Shown here in pieces: positions 16,654-28,961 of a stretch of 56,544 nucleotides of DNA (position 1 is its first letter; every line of letters starts with the position of its first letter). The position numbers and the translations under genes are program-made. Source of the DNA: an uncultured Prevotella sp. GTDB lineage: Bacteria > Bacteroidota > Bacteroidia > Bacteroidales > Bacteroidaceae. The stretch lies in the NCBI GenBank assembly GCA_900320905.1, contig ONTZ01000033.1:1-56544 (forward strand). The letters run 5' to 3'. Below the pieces are notes generated by a model. It saw only the letters and a list, made by a program, of their open reading frames with translations, ran no database searches and was not told where the DNA came from.

Positions 16654-18318
16654 TTACTTCTTGTTGATAGCAAGGTCGATAGCAACGGCTACAGATACTG
16701 TAGCACCTACCATCGGGTTGTTACCCATACCCAGGAAGCCCATCATCTCAACGTGAGCAGGCACTGAAGAAGAACCTGCAAACTGAGCGTCAGAGTGCAT
16801 ACGGCCCAGGGTGTCAGTCATACCGTAAGAAGCAGGACCGGCAGCCATGTTGTCCGGGTGCAGGGTACGACCAGTACCACCACCAGATGCTACAGAGAAG
16901 TAAGGCTTGCCAGCGAGCACGCGCTCCTTCTTATAGGTACCTGCTACAGGGTGCTGGAAACGAGTTGGGTTGGTAGAATTACCAGTGATAGAGACATCAA
17001 CATTCTCCTTCCACAGGATAGCCACGCCCTCGCGAACATCGTCAGCGCCATAGCACTTAACCTTCAGACGGTTGGGGTTGTTGCCATAAGGAACCTCCTT
17101 CACCACAGCGAGGTCGCCAGTGAAATAGTCGAACTTGGTCTGTACGTATGTGAAACCGTTGATACGGCTGATGATCTGGGCAGCGTCCTTGCCAAGACCG
17201 TTCAGGATGACACGGAGGGGCTTTTTACGAACCTTGTTAGCCATCTCGGCAATCTTGATAGCACCCTCGGCGGCTGCGAAACTCTCGTGACCTGCCAGGA
17301 AGGCGAAGCACTCCGTCTCCTCACGGAGCAGACGGGCGGCGAGGTTACCATGACCGATACCTACCTTACGATCGTCGGCTACTGATCCAGGGATACAGAA
17401 ACTCTGCAGACCGATACCGATGGCCTCAGCAGCCTCGGCAGCAGTCTTCACACCCTTCTTGATGGCGATGGCAGCACCGCAGACGTATGCCCACTTGGCA
17501 TTCTCGAAGCAGATGAGTTGAGTATCCTCACACATCTGATAAGGATCGATACCTGCCTTTTCACAAATCTCATTGGCCTCCTCGATAGAGTTGATGCCAT
17601 TCTCCTTCAGAGCAGCAAGAACCTGGTTGATACGGCGCTCCTTCACTGCACCCTGCTCCTCGCTTGTGCGACCGTATGAGCCGGTGAACTTCTTCAGAGC
17701 CTCGTTGGCATCCATGCCATTCTTAATGGCCTCCATCATCTTGCCGAGGTGTACGTACTCATAACCGCAAACCTCATTGTTAGCGTCGAGGTACTGCTTG
17801 GTGATGTAACCCTCAGTCAACTCAAGATAACGTGTACCCTTGGCAACAGTGCCATAGAGTGTACCAGTCTGTGAACGAAGACCCTTACCCAGATCCTCAA
17901 GACCAGCACCGATAGCCAGACCTCCCTCAGAGAAAGCACTCTGTGTACGGCCGTAGACAATCTGCAGGAAGAGTTCGCGCATGGCCGTGTTGATGGCATC
18001 GCACACGAGGTCGGTATTCAGAGCCTCGAGGATGGTCTTGCCAGGCAGAATCTCAGAAGCCATAGCGGCTGAGTGAGTCATACCGGTGCAACCGATAGTC
18101 TCTACGAGAGCCTCCTGAATGATGCCGTCCTTCACGTTCAGGCTCAGTTTACAGGCACCCTGCTGAGGGGCACACCAGCCGATACCGTGGGTGTAACCGG
18201 AGATCTCCTTGATTTCCTTTACTGCAACCCACTTGCCCTCCTCGGGGATAGGTGCAGGTCCATGATAAGCGCCTTTGCAAACGCTACACATGTTTTCAAC
18301 TTCTTTTGAATAAATCAT
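16654..18318 (-). CDS. GGGtGRT protein with NifU-like N-terminal domain
   Basis: 554-aa cytoplasmic protein of the family named for its GGGTGRT motif, visible near the C-terminus (VASGGGTGRTLHPDN). Residues ~25-150 resemble an iron-sulfur scaffold (NifU/IscU-like) with conserved cysteines in MCSVCKG, WCAPQQGACK and ETIGCTGMTH. The middle carries repeated Gly/Ala-rich helices. The family is widespread in anaerobic Bacteroidota and Firmicutes but has no established reaction; iron-sulfur chemistry is suggested by the cysteines. ATG at 18318 is used; an internal ATG at residue 10 (MCSVCKG) is an alternative. It is monocistronic, with a promoter ~55 bp upstream and a strong hairpin downstream. Confidence 0.88.
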   Translation of the reverse strand: MIYSKEVENMCSVCKGAYHGPAPIPEEGKWVAVKEIKEISGYTHGIGWCAPQQGACKLSLNVKDGIIQEALVETIGCTGMTHSAAMASEILPGKTILEALNTDLVCDAINTAMRELFLQIVYGRTQSAFSEGGLAIGAGLEDLGKGLRSQTGTLYGTVAKGTRYLELTEGYITKQYLDANNEVCGYEYVHLGKMMEAIKNGMDANEALKKFTGSYGRTSEEQGAVKERRINQVLAALKENGINSIEEANEICEKAGIDPYQMCEDTQLICFENAKWAYVCGAAIAIKKGVKTAAEAAEAIGIGLQSFCIPGSVADDRKVGIGHGNLAARLLREETECFAFLAGHESFAAAEGAIKIAEMANKVRKKPLRVILNGLGKDAAQIISRINGFTYVQTKFDYFTGDLAVVKEVPYGNNPNRLKVKCYGADDVREGVAILWKENVDVSITGNSTNPTRFQHPVAGTYKKERVLAGKPYFSVASGGGTGRTLHPDNMAAGPASYGMTDTLGRMHSDAQFAGSSSVPAHVEMMGFLGMGNNPMVGATVSVAVAIDLAINKK

Positions 18319-18371
18319 TGATAATAAAACATTTAAATGTTAAACAACTTACAGTTTCCTACTTTGGACTA

Positions 18372-18379
18372 CAAAGTTA
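18372..18379 (-). promoter_or_regulatory. -7 box (TAACTTTG) of the GGGtGRT gene
   Basis: Minus-strand TAnnTTTG match, 53 nt before the ATG at 18318. The region 18319-18448 otherwise holds AT-rich leader sequence. Confidence 0.55.
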
Positions 18380-18448
18380 GTCTATTTCTTCGAATCAGCC
18401 AAGCCTATGCCATTCCATTTAGAAATAATTAACATCAGATAAACAAAA

Positions 18449-18475
18449 GACTCACCGGAATTCTCCGATGAGTCT
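18449..18475 (-). terminator. Terminator of tRNA-Asp
   Basis: On the minus strand AGACTCA pairs with TGAGTCT around an inner GGA/TCC pairing, followed by TTTTGTTTA. It starts 4 nt after the tRNA 3' end. Confidence 0.8.
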
Positions 18476-18478
18476 CTG

Positions 18479-18552
18479 CGGTGCGTACGAGATTCGAACT
18501 CGTGACCTCCTGCGTGACAGGCAGGCATTCTAACCTACTGAACTAACGCACC
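18479..18552 (-). tRNA. tRNA-Asp (anticodon GTC)
   Basis: The minus strand folds into a complete cloverleaf: acceptor GGTGCGT/ACGCACC, anticodon stem CCTGC/GCAGG with loop CTGTCAC (anticodon GTC), T arm ACGAG-TTCGAAT-CTCGT, and discriminator G. The 3' CCA is not encoded. It lies between the GNAT gene and the GGGtGRT gene and is followed by its own terminator. Confidence 0.96.
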
Positions 18553-18649
18553 AGTCTTAGTCTTTTTCGTTTGCGGGTGCAAAGGTAGGAATAATTTCTG
18601 AACCCACAAAACTTTTTAAGGATTTTTTTCAGAAAACATCGAAAAAAGT

Positions 18650-19162
18650 TTAGAAAAGCCTTTGCATCACGATGGCATCGTGATAATTTCGGCCATCAAA
18701 CAGCCATTCTTTCAGTCTTGCAGACTCAGTATATCCCAACTTACGGAAGAGTTGCAGACACGCCTCGTTAGTGGCATCGATAGTGGCAAAGAGTTGGTGC
18801 AGATGCAGGATATTGACGGCATAGTCTGAAATTTGTTCCATCGTACTCTGAGCATAGCCGGCGTGTCGGAACGGTGCTTCAATAATGAGTCCAAGTTCTG
18901 CCCTACGGTTGGACGGGTCGAAATTGACAAGGTCGACAATTCCCACAACAGCCCCCTCCTCATTTTCTATCATCATCCTTACCTGACGGTCTGTATAGAT
19001 GTCGCCCGAGGCTGTGGCGATATAGTTGTGAAGGGTATAACGGCTATAAGGAACATTGCTGCTGCCGACATTCCACAGATCAACATCATTCTCTATACGA
19101 TAGAGCAAATCCAGATCCTCCGGCTCTAAGGCACGGAGACGTATTTTAGGCTTCTGACTCAT
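18650..19162 (-). CDS. GNAT-family N-acetyltransferase (RimJ/SpeG-like)
   Basis: 170-aa acetyl-CoA-dependent acetyltransferase. The core includes IRLRALEPEDLDLLYRIEND at the start, VVGIVDLVNFDPSNRRAELG (beta4-beta5), the acetyl-CoA loop region PFRHAGYAQ and NEACLQLFRKLGY near the end. The overall layout is like spermidine acetyltransferase SpeG and RimJ-type protein acetyltransferases, but the acceptor cannot be named. Its start overlaps the GT2 gene by 17 bp, so it is the last gene of the engB-recR-GT2 run. Confidence 0.85.
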   Translation of the reverse strand: MSQKPKIRLRALEPEDLDLLYRIENDVDLWNVGSSNVPYSRYTLHNYIATASGDIYTDRQVRMMIENEEGAVVGIVDLVNFDPSNRRAELGLIIEAPFRHAGYAQSTMEQISDYAVNILHLHQLFATIDATNEACLQLFRKLGYTESARLKEWLFDGRNYHDAIVMQRLF

Positions 19163-20027
19163 AATAGTCTCTGTTTTTATTCGGATTCAGGAAGGCACGC
19201 ATTCTATCGCCAAGCATCTTCATCAGGGCCATAAAGGCACGGAAGTAGATAGCCGCCTGGATAGGCAGCGAGAGCAGGAATGAGAGATGTCCATAATGCT
19301 TGCGGAAGAAGATGAGCATCGCCTGATAGAACACATGGACATAGCGGAACGAGGACTTTTGCGTTGACTCACCCTTATAGTGGATGATGTCGAGTGGCAG
19401 ATACCAGTTCTGCCAACCGCCTTTCAACAGACGGTACGACAGATCGATATCCTCGCCATACATAAAGAAATCCTCATCCAACAATCCTATCTGATCAAGA
19501 GCCTTTCGCCTGAGCATACAATAGGCGCCACTGATGACCTCAATCCTTCCGGGTTTGTCCCAAGGCAGATGACTCATGTAGTACCTCTTGGAAAAACCGA
19601 TCATCTTCAGGAAGGCAACCCAGGGCGTTGGTATCGCCCGCCGCGACTCTGGGGCAGCCTCACCCTCACGAGTCAGCATCCTCACACCTACTCCACCCGC
19701 CTCCGGATGGCTGTCCAAGAACGCCACCGACTCCCGAAGCGTGTTCTCATAGACCACTGTATCAGGATTGAGCAACAGCACATACTCCGCCTGCGACTGA
19801 CGGATGGCCAGATTGTTGGCACGTGCAAAGCCCATATTCTCTGTGTTGGCAATGAAATGCACCTTCGGAAACCGCGGTTCCAGATACGCCACGCTATTGT
19901 CGGAGGAGTGGTTGTCGACGACGAATATCTCTCCTTCGATACCCGTCAATGCCTGCTCAACACTCTTCAGACATGCTTCAACCAGAAGACGGACATTATA
20001 GTTGACGATAATAACAGACAGTTTCAT
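19146..20027 (-). CDS. Glycosyltransferase family 2 (rhamnosyltransferase-like)
   Basis: 293-aa GT-A-fold enzyme that transfers a sugar from an NDP donor. Motifs: SVIIVNYNV at the N-terminus, EIFVVDNHSSDNS (nucleotide binding), LLLNPDTVV (the DxD-like metal site as NPD), and DEDFFMYGEDIDLSYRL with the ED catalytic pair. The layout resembles WbbL-type cell-surface rhamnosyltransferases. C-terminal amphipathic helices suggest membrane association, in line with lipopolysaccharide or capsule synthesis. It overlaps the upstream membrane-protein gene by 4 bp (ATGA) and the downstream GNAT gene by 17 bp, so translation is probably coupled. Confidence 0.9.
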   Translation of the reverse strand: MKLSVIIVNYNVRLLVEACLKSVEQALTGIEGEIFVVDNHSSDNSVAYLEPRFPKVHFIANTENMGFARANNLAIRQSQAEYVLLLNPDTVVYENTLRESVAFLDSHPEAGGVGVRMLTREGEAAPESRRAIPTPWVAFLKMIGFSKRYYMSHLPWDKPGRIEVISGAYCMLRRKALDQIGLLDEDFFMYGEDIDLSYRLLKGGWQNWYLPLDIIHYKGESTQKSSFRYVHVFYQAMLIFFRKHYGHLSFLLSLPIQAAIYFRAFMALMKMLGDRMRAFLNPNKNRDYYESEA

Positions 20028-20446
20028 TCTTCAGTCGTATCTGAGACACAACGGTTATAACTCGGAAAGACAAACGGCAGGCACAGCAGGAGAATGATGG
20101 CCAGATAGCCGAATGTGGGATTCATATATATATAATATAATAAGGTGTTGATGACCATCGGTGCTTCGAGGATGATTAGTCTTGCCATACCCCACTTCCA
20201 CATCGCAATTTCCTTGCGGGTTACCAGGTCATTATGGATAGCCTTGAACTTAAACAGGCGCAGTCCCAAGAATGCGGCACCTAACGTAATCAGTTCCATC
20301 ACGGATGTCAGGGCGAATTCCGACTGTTTGTCGTCTGCCTTAATGCCAGCAGGCAATACATCCAGTTCAAACAGGACGATAGCCACTAACGCCAAAGCAA
20401 CCTGTGCTGTGTAGAACACCATCAGTTGTTTACTTACTTTCTTCAT
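20024..20446 (-). CDS. Conserved four-helix membrane protein
   Basis: 140-aa protein with four predicted membrane helices (residues ~8-28, 45-62, 88-105 and 112-128). I recognise no domain, but small membrane proteins next to recR and a GT2 gene are usual in Bacteroidales. It starts 11 bp after the recR stop and overlaps the GT2 gene by 4 bp. Function unknown. Confidence 0.75.
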   Translation of the reverse strand: MKKVSKQLMVFYTAQVALALVAIVLFELDVLPAGIKADDKQSEFALTSVMELITLGAAFLGLRLFKFKAIHNDLVTRKEIAMWKWGMARLIILEAPMVINTLLYYIYMNPTFGYLAIILLLCLPFVFPSYNRCVSDTTEE

Positions 20447-20457
20447 ATCTTCTGTTT

Positions 20458-21078
20458 TTATTTTCCTTCAAACAATGTCCTGTTCAGGATAGACCGCCCA
20501 AGGGTGATCTCATCCGTATATTCTAACTCATTACCCACAGACACGCCCCGTGCAATGATAGTTATCTTCACATCGCCATAGGGAGCGAGTTTGCGGTAAA
20601 TATAGAAGTTGGTGGTGTCGCCCTCCAACGTCGGACTGAGGGCAAGGATCACCTCCTTCACGTTTCCTTCCGCCACCCGACTCACCAGCGAGTCAATCTC
20701 TATATCACTCGGGCCCATACCGTCCATCGGTGAGATGACACCTCCAAGCACGTGGTAGAGACCCTTATACTGCATCGTATTCTCTATCGCCATCACATCC
20801 TGTATATTCTCCACCACACAGATAGTCTGGGCATCGCGCCTCAGATCGCCACAGATGGGACAAATGTCAGTGTCGCTGATGTTATGACAGACATGACAGT
20901 ACTTAATCTCCTGTCTCATACGAAGGATCGTCTCAGCAAACTGTTCCACTTCCGTTCCTTCCTGACGAAGCATCCAGAGCACCAGGCGCAAGGCTGTCTT
21001 ACGACCGATACCTGGAAACTTCGAGAACTCTGTCACGGCCTTTTCCAACAGTTGTGATGAGAATGGTTGCTGTATCAT
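20458..21078 (-). CDS. recR: Recombination mediator RecR
   Basis: 206-aa protein of the RecFOR pathway that helps load RecA at single-stranded gaps. It shows the N-terminal helix-hairpin-helix ([15 protein letters not shown]), the zinc finger [16 protein letters not shown] and the Toprim segment ([28 protein letters not shown]). Length is normal for the family. It lies 15 bp downstream of the broken ABC-F gene and heads the recR-membrane protein-GT2-GNAT cluster. Confidence 0.96.
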   Translation of the reverse strand: MIQQPFSSQLLEKAVTEFSKFPGIGRKTALRLVLWMLRQEGTEVEQFAETILRMRQEIKYCHVCHNISDTDICPICGDLRRDAQTICVVENIQDVMAIENTMQYKGLYHVLGGVISPMDGMGPSDIEIDSLVSRVAEGNVKEVILALSPTLEGDTTNFYIYRKLAPYGDVKITIIARGVSVGNELEYTDEITLGRSILNRTLFEGK

Positions 21079-21093
21079 TCCAATTCCTAACTC

Positions 21094-22909
21094 TTAATTC
21101 TCAATTTCACTCAGTTCCAACCAACGCATGGTCTTTTCGTCGAGTTCATCTTTCAATTGAGGCAAAAGCTTGCTCTTCTCCGTGAGTTCATCTATAGAGA
21201 GGCTTCCGCTGCAAAGAGCCTCCTCCAACTGATGCTGCTCTTCTTCGAGTGCGGCAATCTCCTTCTCTAAACGCTCAAACTCATACTTCTCCTTGTAGGT
21301 CATCTTCCGCTTACCATTGACGTCCCCTCGGTTTTTGTTCTCCCGAACAGTCTTCTGCTCTTTCTGAACCTTCTCCGATGTCTCTTTCGGCTGAAGCGTG
21401 AGCCATTCCCTGTACTGCGTATAGTTGCCAGGGAAGTCCTTGATCTCGCCATTGCCCTTGAATACCAGCAGATGATCCACCACCTTATCCATAAAATAAC
21501 GGTCGTGGGAGACCACAATCACACAACCCGGGAAGTCCTGCAAGTATTCTTCGAGTATCTGCAAGGTCACGATGTCGAGGTCGTTTGTCGGCTCGTCGAG
21601 TACCAGGAAGTTCGGGTTCTTCATCAGCACCGTACAGAGATAGAGTTTCCGTCGTTCACCCCCAGAGAGTTTATAGACATAGTTATGCTGCTGTTCGGGT
21701 GTGAAGAGGAAATATTGCAGGAACTGCGTGGCGGTAAAATGTTTCCCACCGCCCATATCGATATACTCGGCAATGTTGCGAACCACATCAATCACCTTCT
21801 GACTCTCGTCGAACTGCAAACCCTCCTGTGAGAAATAGCCGAAACGAACCGTATCGCCGATATCGAAACGACCTTCGTCAGGCTGCACCAGTCCCAACAG
21901 CATCTTCAAGAATGTGGACTTGCCCGTACCGTTGCTCCCCACAATACCCATCTTCTCGAAACGGGAGAAGTTATAGTAGAAGTCCTTCATAATGACCACA
22001 TCGTCATACTGCTTCGAGATATACTGGCACTCGAATATCTTACTGCCGATATAGACATTGTTCGATTTCAGGCGCATCTGCCGTTCCTCGATGCGCTGCT
22101 TGGCGATGCGCTCCAAGTCGTAAAAGGCCTCCTCACGATAACGGGCCTTGTGTCCTCTGGCCTGTGGCATCCGGCGCATCCATTCCAGTTCTGTACGGTA
22201 GAGGTTGTTGGCACGGGCTATCTCGGCCCGTTTAGCCGCGATAGGTATAGATGGTCTGATCGTCGAGTTCAAGGATGACGGAGCACACACGGTCTAAGAA
22301 GAAACGGTCGTGTGTCACCATCAGCAGGGTTTTGTTACCTCGACCCAGATAACCCTCTAACCACTCTATCATCTCCAGATCCAGATGGTTCGTCGGTTCA
22401 TCGAGTATCAGCAGGTCAGGTTCTGTCAACAGCACGTTGGCCAATGCCACACGTTTCTGTTGTCCTCCAGAGAGTTGTCCCATCGGTTGGTTGAGGTCAC
22501 GTATCTTCAACTGCGTCAGCACCTGCTTGGCCTTCAATACCCTTTCATCTTCACCCTGATGGTTGACTTCGTCGAACGCCGTCACGACTCGGCCATTTCT
22601 GCGAGCAGTATGTCCCTCGCTGCTATGTCGATAAAAACAGGCATCGAGCACACTCTCTTCGGGATTGAAGACAGGCGACTGTTCCAGCATGCCCACCTTT
22701 AAGTCTCTGCGGAAGATGATATCGCCAGAGTCATATCCTTCCTTGCCTGAGAGTACGGAGAGCAGAGTCGACTTGCCAGTACCGTTCTTGGCTATCAGAC
22801 CCACTTTCTGTCCTTCGGCAATTGAAAAACAGATATCCTTGAACAACACCAGTGCGCCAAACGATTTCGTCAGGTTCTGTACGTCCAGATATGGGGTGTC
22901 TTTAGCCAT
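21094..22909 (-). pseudogene. ABC-F ATPase, interrupted by a frame-breaking deletion
   Basis: Soluble ABC-F (Uup/EttA-type) protein with two ATPase domains and no membrane part; such proteins act on the ribosome. The first half (22232-22909, 225 aa) has Walker A GKNGTGKST, signature LSGGQQKR and Walker B LLILDEPTNHLD, and ends at TAA (22232-22234) just after TIYTYRG. The second half (to 21094) resumes in another frame at KRAEIARANNLYR and has its own Walker A GSNGTGKST, LSGGERRKL and LVLDEPTNDLD, plus a coiled-coil C-terminus. Homologues read about RGNYSYYLEKR across this point; here only one T lies between GGC and AAA-CGG, so at least ~20 nt are missing. The rest looks undamaged, so a recent mutation or an assembly error is likely. 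Confidence 0.85.
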
Positions 22910-23507
22910 TGGCTATGTCTTTATTGATTTGGTCTATATAGTCGAGCACCTCATCCCTGCCCAGTTTCTTCTCTGCCGAAGTCACAAACATCGGCGGCAT
23001 TTCCTCCCAGGTTTCAGAAAGAACCTTCTTATAGGCCTCCACACTGGTGTTCACCTTATTGGGTGTGAGTTTGTCCGCCTTTGTAAACACAAGTGCAAAG
23101 GGGATGCCCGACTCTCCCAGCCATTGGATAAACTCCAAGTCTATCTTCTGTGCTTCCAACCGCACATCAATCAGCACAAACACATTCACCAGTTGCTCCC
23201 TTTGCAGGATATAGCCACGAATCATCTGGTCCAGTCTTACAACCTCTTTCTTCGAACGCTTGGCGTATCCGTAGCCAGGCAGGTCTACCAGATACCACTC
23301 GTTATTAATGATAAAATGGTTTATCAATAGTGTCTTACCAGGTGTGGATGAGGTCTTGGCCAGTTTCCGGTTGTTGGTCAGCATATTGATAAGACTCGAC
23401 TTCCCCACATTCGAACGTCCGATAAAGGCGTATTCCGGTTTCGTATCTTTCGGACACATCGACACCATCGGTGCACTCAGGCTGAATTCTGCTTTCTTTA
23501 TTTCCAT
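22902..23507 (-). CDS. engB: GTP-binding protein EngB/YsxC/YihA
   Basis: 201-aa essential-type GTPase of large ribosomal subunit assembly. G1 [10 protein letters not shown], the SSTPGKT switch I region, G3 DLPGYGYA, G4 TKAD and the G5 SAE region are all present. The frame opens 30 codons upstream, but the promoter box at 23526-23533 lies inside that extension, so the start at 23507 (MEIKKAEF) is chosen. It overlaps the start of the ABC-F gene by 8 bp and probably heads the run down to the GNAT gene. Confidence 0.95.
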   Translation of the reverse strand: MEIKKAEFSLSAPMVSMCPKDTKPEYAFIGRSNVGKSSLINMLTNNRKLAKTSSTPGKTLLINHFIINNEWYLVDLPGYGYAKRSKKEVVRLDQMIRGYILQREQLVNVFVLIDVRLEAQKIDLEFIQWLGESGIPFALVFTKADKLTPNKVNTSVEAYKKVLSETWEEMPPMFVTSAEKKLGRDEVLDYIDQINKDIANG

Positions 23508-23525
23508 CTTTTTTAAATTTGGGTG

Positions 23526-23559
23526 CAAAGATAAGAAAAAAACACGGATTATAAGGATT
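23526..23559 (-). promoter_or_regulatory. engB: engB promoter with upstream GGATTATAAGGATT repeat
   Basis: TATCTTTG on the minus strand (23526-23533), 18 nt before the ATG. Immediately upstream (23542-23559) lies ACACGGATTATAAGGATT, a looser version of the CCACAGATTACACAGATT element found upstream of the rarA and esterase promoters at nearly the same distance (8 instead of 9 bp). Confidence 0.6.
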
Positions 23560-23639
23560 ATAAAGAGGAAAAACACTAAAAAATCCATAAAATCCATATA
23601 ATCCTTGTTCTAAAAATTTGGTAAATTAAAAAAAAGTAT

Positions 23640-23647
23640 TACCTTTG
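23640..23647 (+). promoter_or_regulatory. rho: -7 box (TACCTTTG) of rho; 85-nt leader follows
   Basis: The leader to 23733 contains GAAAC...GTTTC and repeated GCGTTTC segments (about 23659-23689) able to form a hairpin. rho is autoregulated by attenuation in other bacteria, so this leader could be a control region; that is inference. Confidence 0.55.
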
Positions 23648-23732
23648 CAACGTTTTTCGAAACAGCGTTTCCGTTCGCGAAGCGTTTCTACCTCAAATTT
23701 ATCATTTCAAAAGACATTTTGGTTATAGTATT

Positions 23733-25682
23733 ATGTATACGAAAGAAGAATTAGAAGCAATGGATATACCCCAGTTGATGGGTATTGCTGACGAATTAGG
23801 CATAAAAGTAAAGCAGAGCGACGACCTTGAGACGGTGGTCTATGCCATCCTTGACAAAGCCGCAGAAGAGAGTGCCTCACCCAAGCGTAAGCGCACCCGT
23901 ATTCTGAAAAAAGATACCAACCGCGTATATACCGTAAAAGGAAAAGAAGGTGAGAACTTCGACGTGCTGAACAACCGTAAGCAGGCGAAGCCTGAGACGC
24001 CCTCCCTTTTCAGTGACATGCCGATAGAGGTTCCTGCTGCAGAAGAGCCTCCTGCAGAAGAGCCGGCTCCCGCTCCAAAGAAGCGTGGGCGTAAGTCGAA
24101 GGCTGAGAAAGAAGCCGAGGCCGCTGCCGAAGCAGAGGCAAAGGCTGCTGCTGAAGCCGCCGAAGCCGCCAAGGCCGAAGCAACAGAAGAAACCGTTCCT
24201 GAGGATATTATCCCTGAGGAGGCGATGGATGTCCCCGAGGCAGAATTCGCCACAGGTACGACAGACGACGGCGAGGCCGAAGAGCAGAAGAACCTGCTGA
24301 TGCAGTTGCAGGAGAAGATGGCTCAGCGCTCCCGTGAAGAGAACAGGGAGATACCATCAGAAGAACAAGAACCATCCGAACTGTCTGATGCTGTCTGGGA
24401 AGGCGACCCTGGCGACGGCACTGACTTCATCACGGTGATCGACATCCCCATCGAGGATCAGGCAGCCATCCCGTCACTCGACATCTTCGACCGTCCCGTC
24501 ATCAACAATACACAGGATGCACCCGTCAACAACAACCGTTCAAACGAAGAGAGATTCGATTTCAACGACCTGATTCCGGGCAATGGCGTCCTCGAGGTAT
24601 TGCAGGACGGCTACGGATTCCTCCGTTCCAGCGACTACAACTACCTCTCGTCGCCCGACGATATCTACGTGGCTCCAGGCCAGATCAAGCAGTACGGCTT
24701 GAAGACGGGTGATGTCGTAGACTGCACCGTGCGTCCTCCCTACGACAATGAGAAGTATTTCGCCCTTTCCACCGTCAAGTCCATCAATGGCCGCAATCCC
24801 TCTGAAGTACGCGACCGAGTGGCCTTCGAGCACCTCACCCCACTCTTCCCTGAAGAGAAATATACGCTCTGCGGTGACAAGGCAACCACCAATCCCAGCG
24901 TGCGTATCGTCGACCTCTTCTCGCCGATTGGTAAAGGTCAGCGTGCCCTCATCGTGGCACAGCCCAAGACCGGTAAGACCATCCTGATGAAGGATATTGC
25001 CAATGCCATCGCCGCCAACCACCCCGAGGCATATATTATGATGCTGCTGATTGACGAGCGTCCTGAGGAAGTGACGGATATGGCCCGTACGGTAGATGCC
25101 GAAGTGATTGCCTCTACCTTCGACGAGCCAGCCGACCGCCACGTGAAGATTGCCGGAATCGTGCTGGAGAAGGCTAAGCGCATGGTAGAGTGCGGACACG
25201 ATGTCGTCATCTTCCTCGACTCCATCACCCGTCTGGCACGTGCCTACAACACGGTGGCTCCCGCCTCTGGCAAGGTGCTCACCGGTGGTGTCGATGCCAA
25301 TGCTCTCCAGAAGCCGAAGCGTTTCTTCGGTGCAGCCCGTAACATCGAGGGCGGCGGTTCACTGACCATCATCGCTACGGCGCTTGTGGATACCGGTTCT
25401 AAGATGGACGAGGTGATCTTTGAGGAGTTCAAGGGTACGGGTAACTCTGAGATCCAACTCAACCGTTCGCTCTCCAACAAGCGTATCTTCCCGGCTATCG
25501 ACCTGGTACTGTCTTCTACCCGTCGCGACGACCTGCTGCATGATCAGACCACGCTCAACCGCATGTGGATCATCCGCAAGTTCATTGCCGAGATGAACCC
25601 CGTAGAGGCCATGAACACCATCCGCGACCGTCTGGTCAATACCCACGACAACGAGGAGTTCCTCATGTCGATGAACGGATAA
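23733..25682 (+). CDS. rho: Transcription termination factor Rho with Bacteroidota-type insert
   Basis: 649-aa hexameric RNA helicase that ends transcription. Residues 1-50 carry the Rho N-terminal helix domain ([17 protein letters not shown]). Residues ~75-270 are an Ala/Glu/Pro-rich disordered insert with a basic KKRGRKSK patch, as is usual for Bacteroidota Rho and absent from the 419-aa E. coli protein. The RNA-binding domain follows ([15 protein letters not shown]), then the ATPase: P-loop QPKTGKT at 410-416, [10 protein letters not shown], the Q-loop region [11 protein letters not shown] and the R-loop [10 protein letters not shown]. It is monocistronic and is followed 10 bp later by a large palindrome. 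Confidence 0.96.
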   Translation: MYTKEELEAMDIPQLMGIADELGIKVKQSDDLETVVYAILDKAAEESASPKRKRTRILKKDTNRVYTVKGKEGENFDVLNNRKQAKPETPSLFSDMPIEVPAAEEPPAEEPAPAPKKRGRKSKAEKEAEAAAEAEAKAAAEAAEAAKAEATEETVPEDIIPEEAMDVPEAEFATGTTDDGEAEEQKNLLMQLQEKMAQRSREENREIPSEEQEPSELSDAVWEGDPGDGTDFITVIDIPIEDQAAIPSLDIFDRPVINNTQDAPVNNNRSNEERFDFNDLIPGNGVLEVLQDGYGFLRSSDYNYLSSPDDIYVAPGQIKQYGLKTGDVVDCTVRPPYDNEKYFALSTVKSINGRNPSEVRDRVAFEHLTPLFPEEKYTLCGDKATTNPSVRIVDLFSPIGKGQRALIVAQPKTGKTILMKDIANAIAANHPEAYIMMLLIDERPEEVTDMARTVDAEVIASTFDEPADRHVKIAGIVLEKAKRMVECGHDVVIFLDSITRLARAYNTVAPASGKVLTGGVDANALQKPKRFFGAARNIEGGGSLTIIATALVDTGSKMDEVIFEEFKGTGNSEIQLNRSLSNKRIFPAIDLVLSSTRRDDLLHDQTTLNRMWIIRKFIAEMNPVEAMNTIRDRLVNTHDNEEFLMSMNG

Positions 25683-26184
25683 CATATACCCTCCAAAAGT
25701 CTGCCCGGAATCCGAAGGAAGGTTTTGCAACCCTTGCAAAATCTGCTCTGGATTCCGGGCAAACCATTTTGGAATCTCATTTATATGCCCCAGATCCGGG
25801 GCTGGTTTTTCAAGTTTTTGGATGTTCTGTTCCAAATCTGAAGCATGTCATTTTTACCTGTTAAAAATCAGCCTCAAATCTGGGAGAAGATATTCCGACC
25901 TCGGGAAAATCTGCCTCGGATTTGGGTGAAGAAATCCCGACCCCGGAAAAATATGCCTTGAATCTGGGGCAAATAATTCCGACCTCGGGAAATCATGCCT
26001 CAGATCTTGGGCAAGATATTCCGACCCCGGAAAATTCTGACCCAGTTTTGGGTGAAGAAATCCCGACCCCGGGAAAACATGCCTCAGATTTCAGGCAAAC
26101 AATTCCGACCTCGGGAAATTATCCCTCAGATCTGGGGCAAGAAATTCCGGGGTCGGAATTTCTTCTCCCAAATCCGAGGCAGAT
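25681..26184 (+). repeat. 42-bp tandem repeat array, type 2 (12 units)
   Basis: Units begin at 25681, 25723, 25765 and so on to 26143, always exactly 42 bp. The last seven are clear (core AATTCCGACCTCGGGAAA, then TGCC...CAGATCT...GGCA); the first five are degenerate but stay in register. Each typical unit has two short palindromes, TTCCGA/TCGGGAA and TGCC/GGCA. The last unit is partly inverted (GGGGTCGGAATT). It fills the whole 534-bp gap between the convergent rho and helicase genes. Several frames are open across it because 42 is a multiple of three; I do not call them genes. Confidence 0.88.
25693..25772. other. 80-bp nested palindrome at the rho 3' end
   Basis: Three perfect arm pairs share one centre near 25732: CCAAAA (25693-25698) with TTTTGG (25767-25772), TGCCCGGAATCC (25702-25713) with GGATTCCGGGCA (25750-25761), and TTTTGCAA (25723-25730) with TTGCAAAA (25734-25741). 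A further GCCCC-AGATCC-GGGGC hairpin with a T-run follows at 25787-25810. It probably acts as the 3' end of rho mRNA. Confidence 0.8.
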
Positions 26185-26216
26185 TTTTGCCCACGCTTTT
26201 TATTATTTTTGTCAAT

Positions 26217-28958
<2,742 letters not shown>

Positions 28959-28961
28959 AAG

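Noticed and set aside
22235-22290. Separate start for the second ABC-F half at 22290
   Set aside because: The residues before KRAEIARANN in that frame are out-of-frame reading of the first half, so this is not a genuine N-terminus.
25681-26184. CRISPR array
   Set aside because: Adjacent units differ by scattered substitutions with no unique spacers between constant repeats, and no cas genes are in the window.
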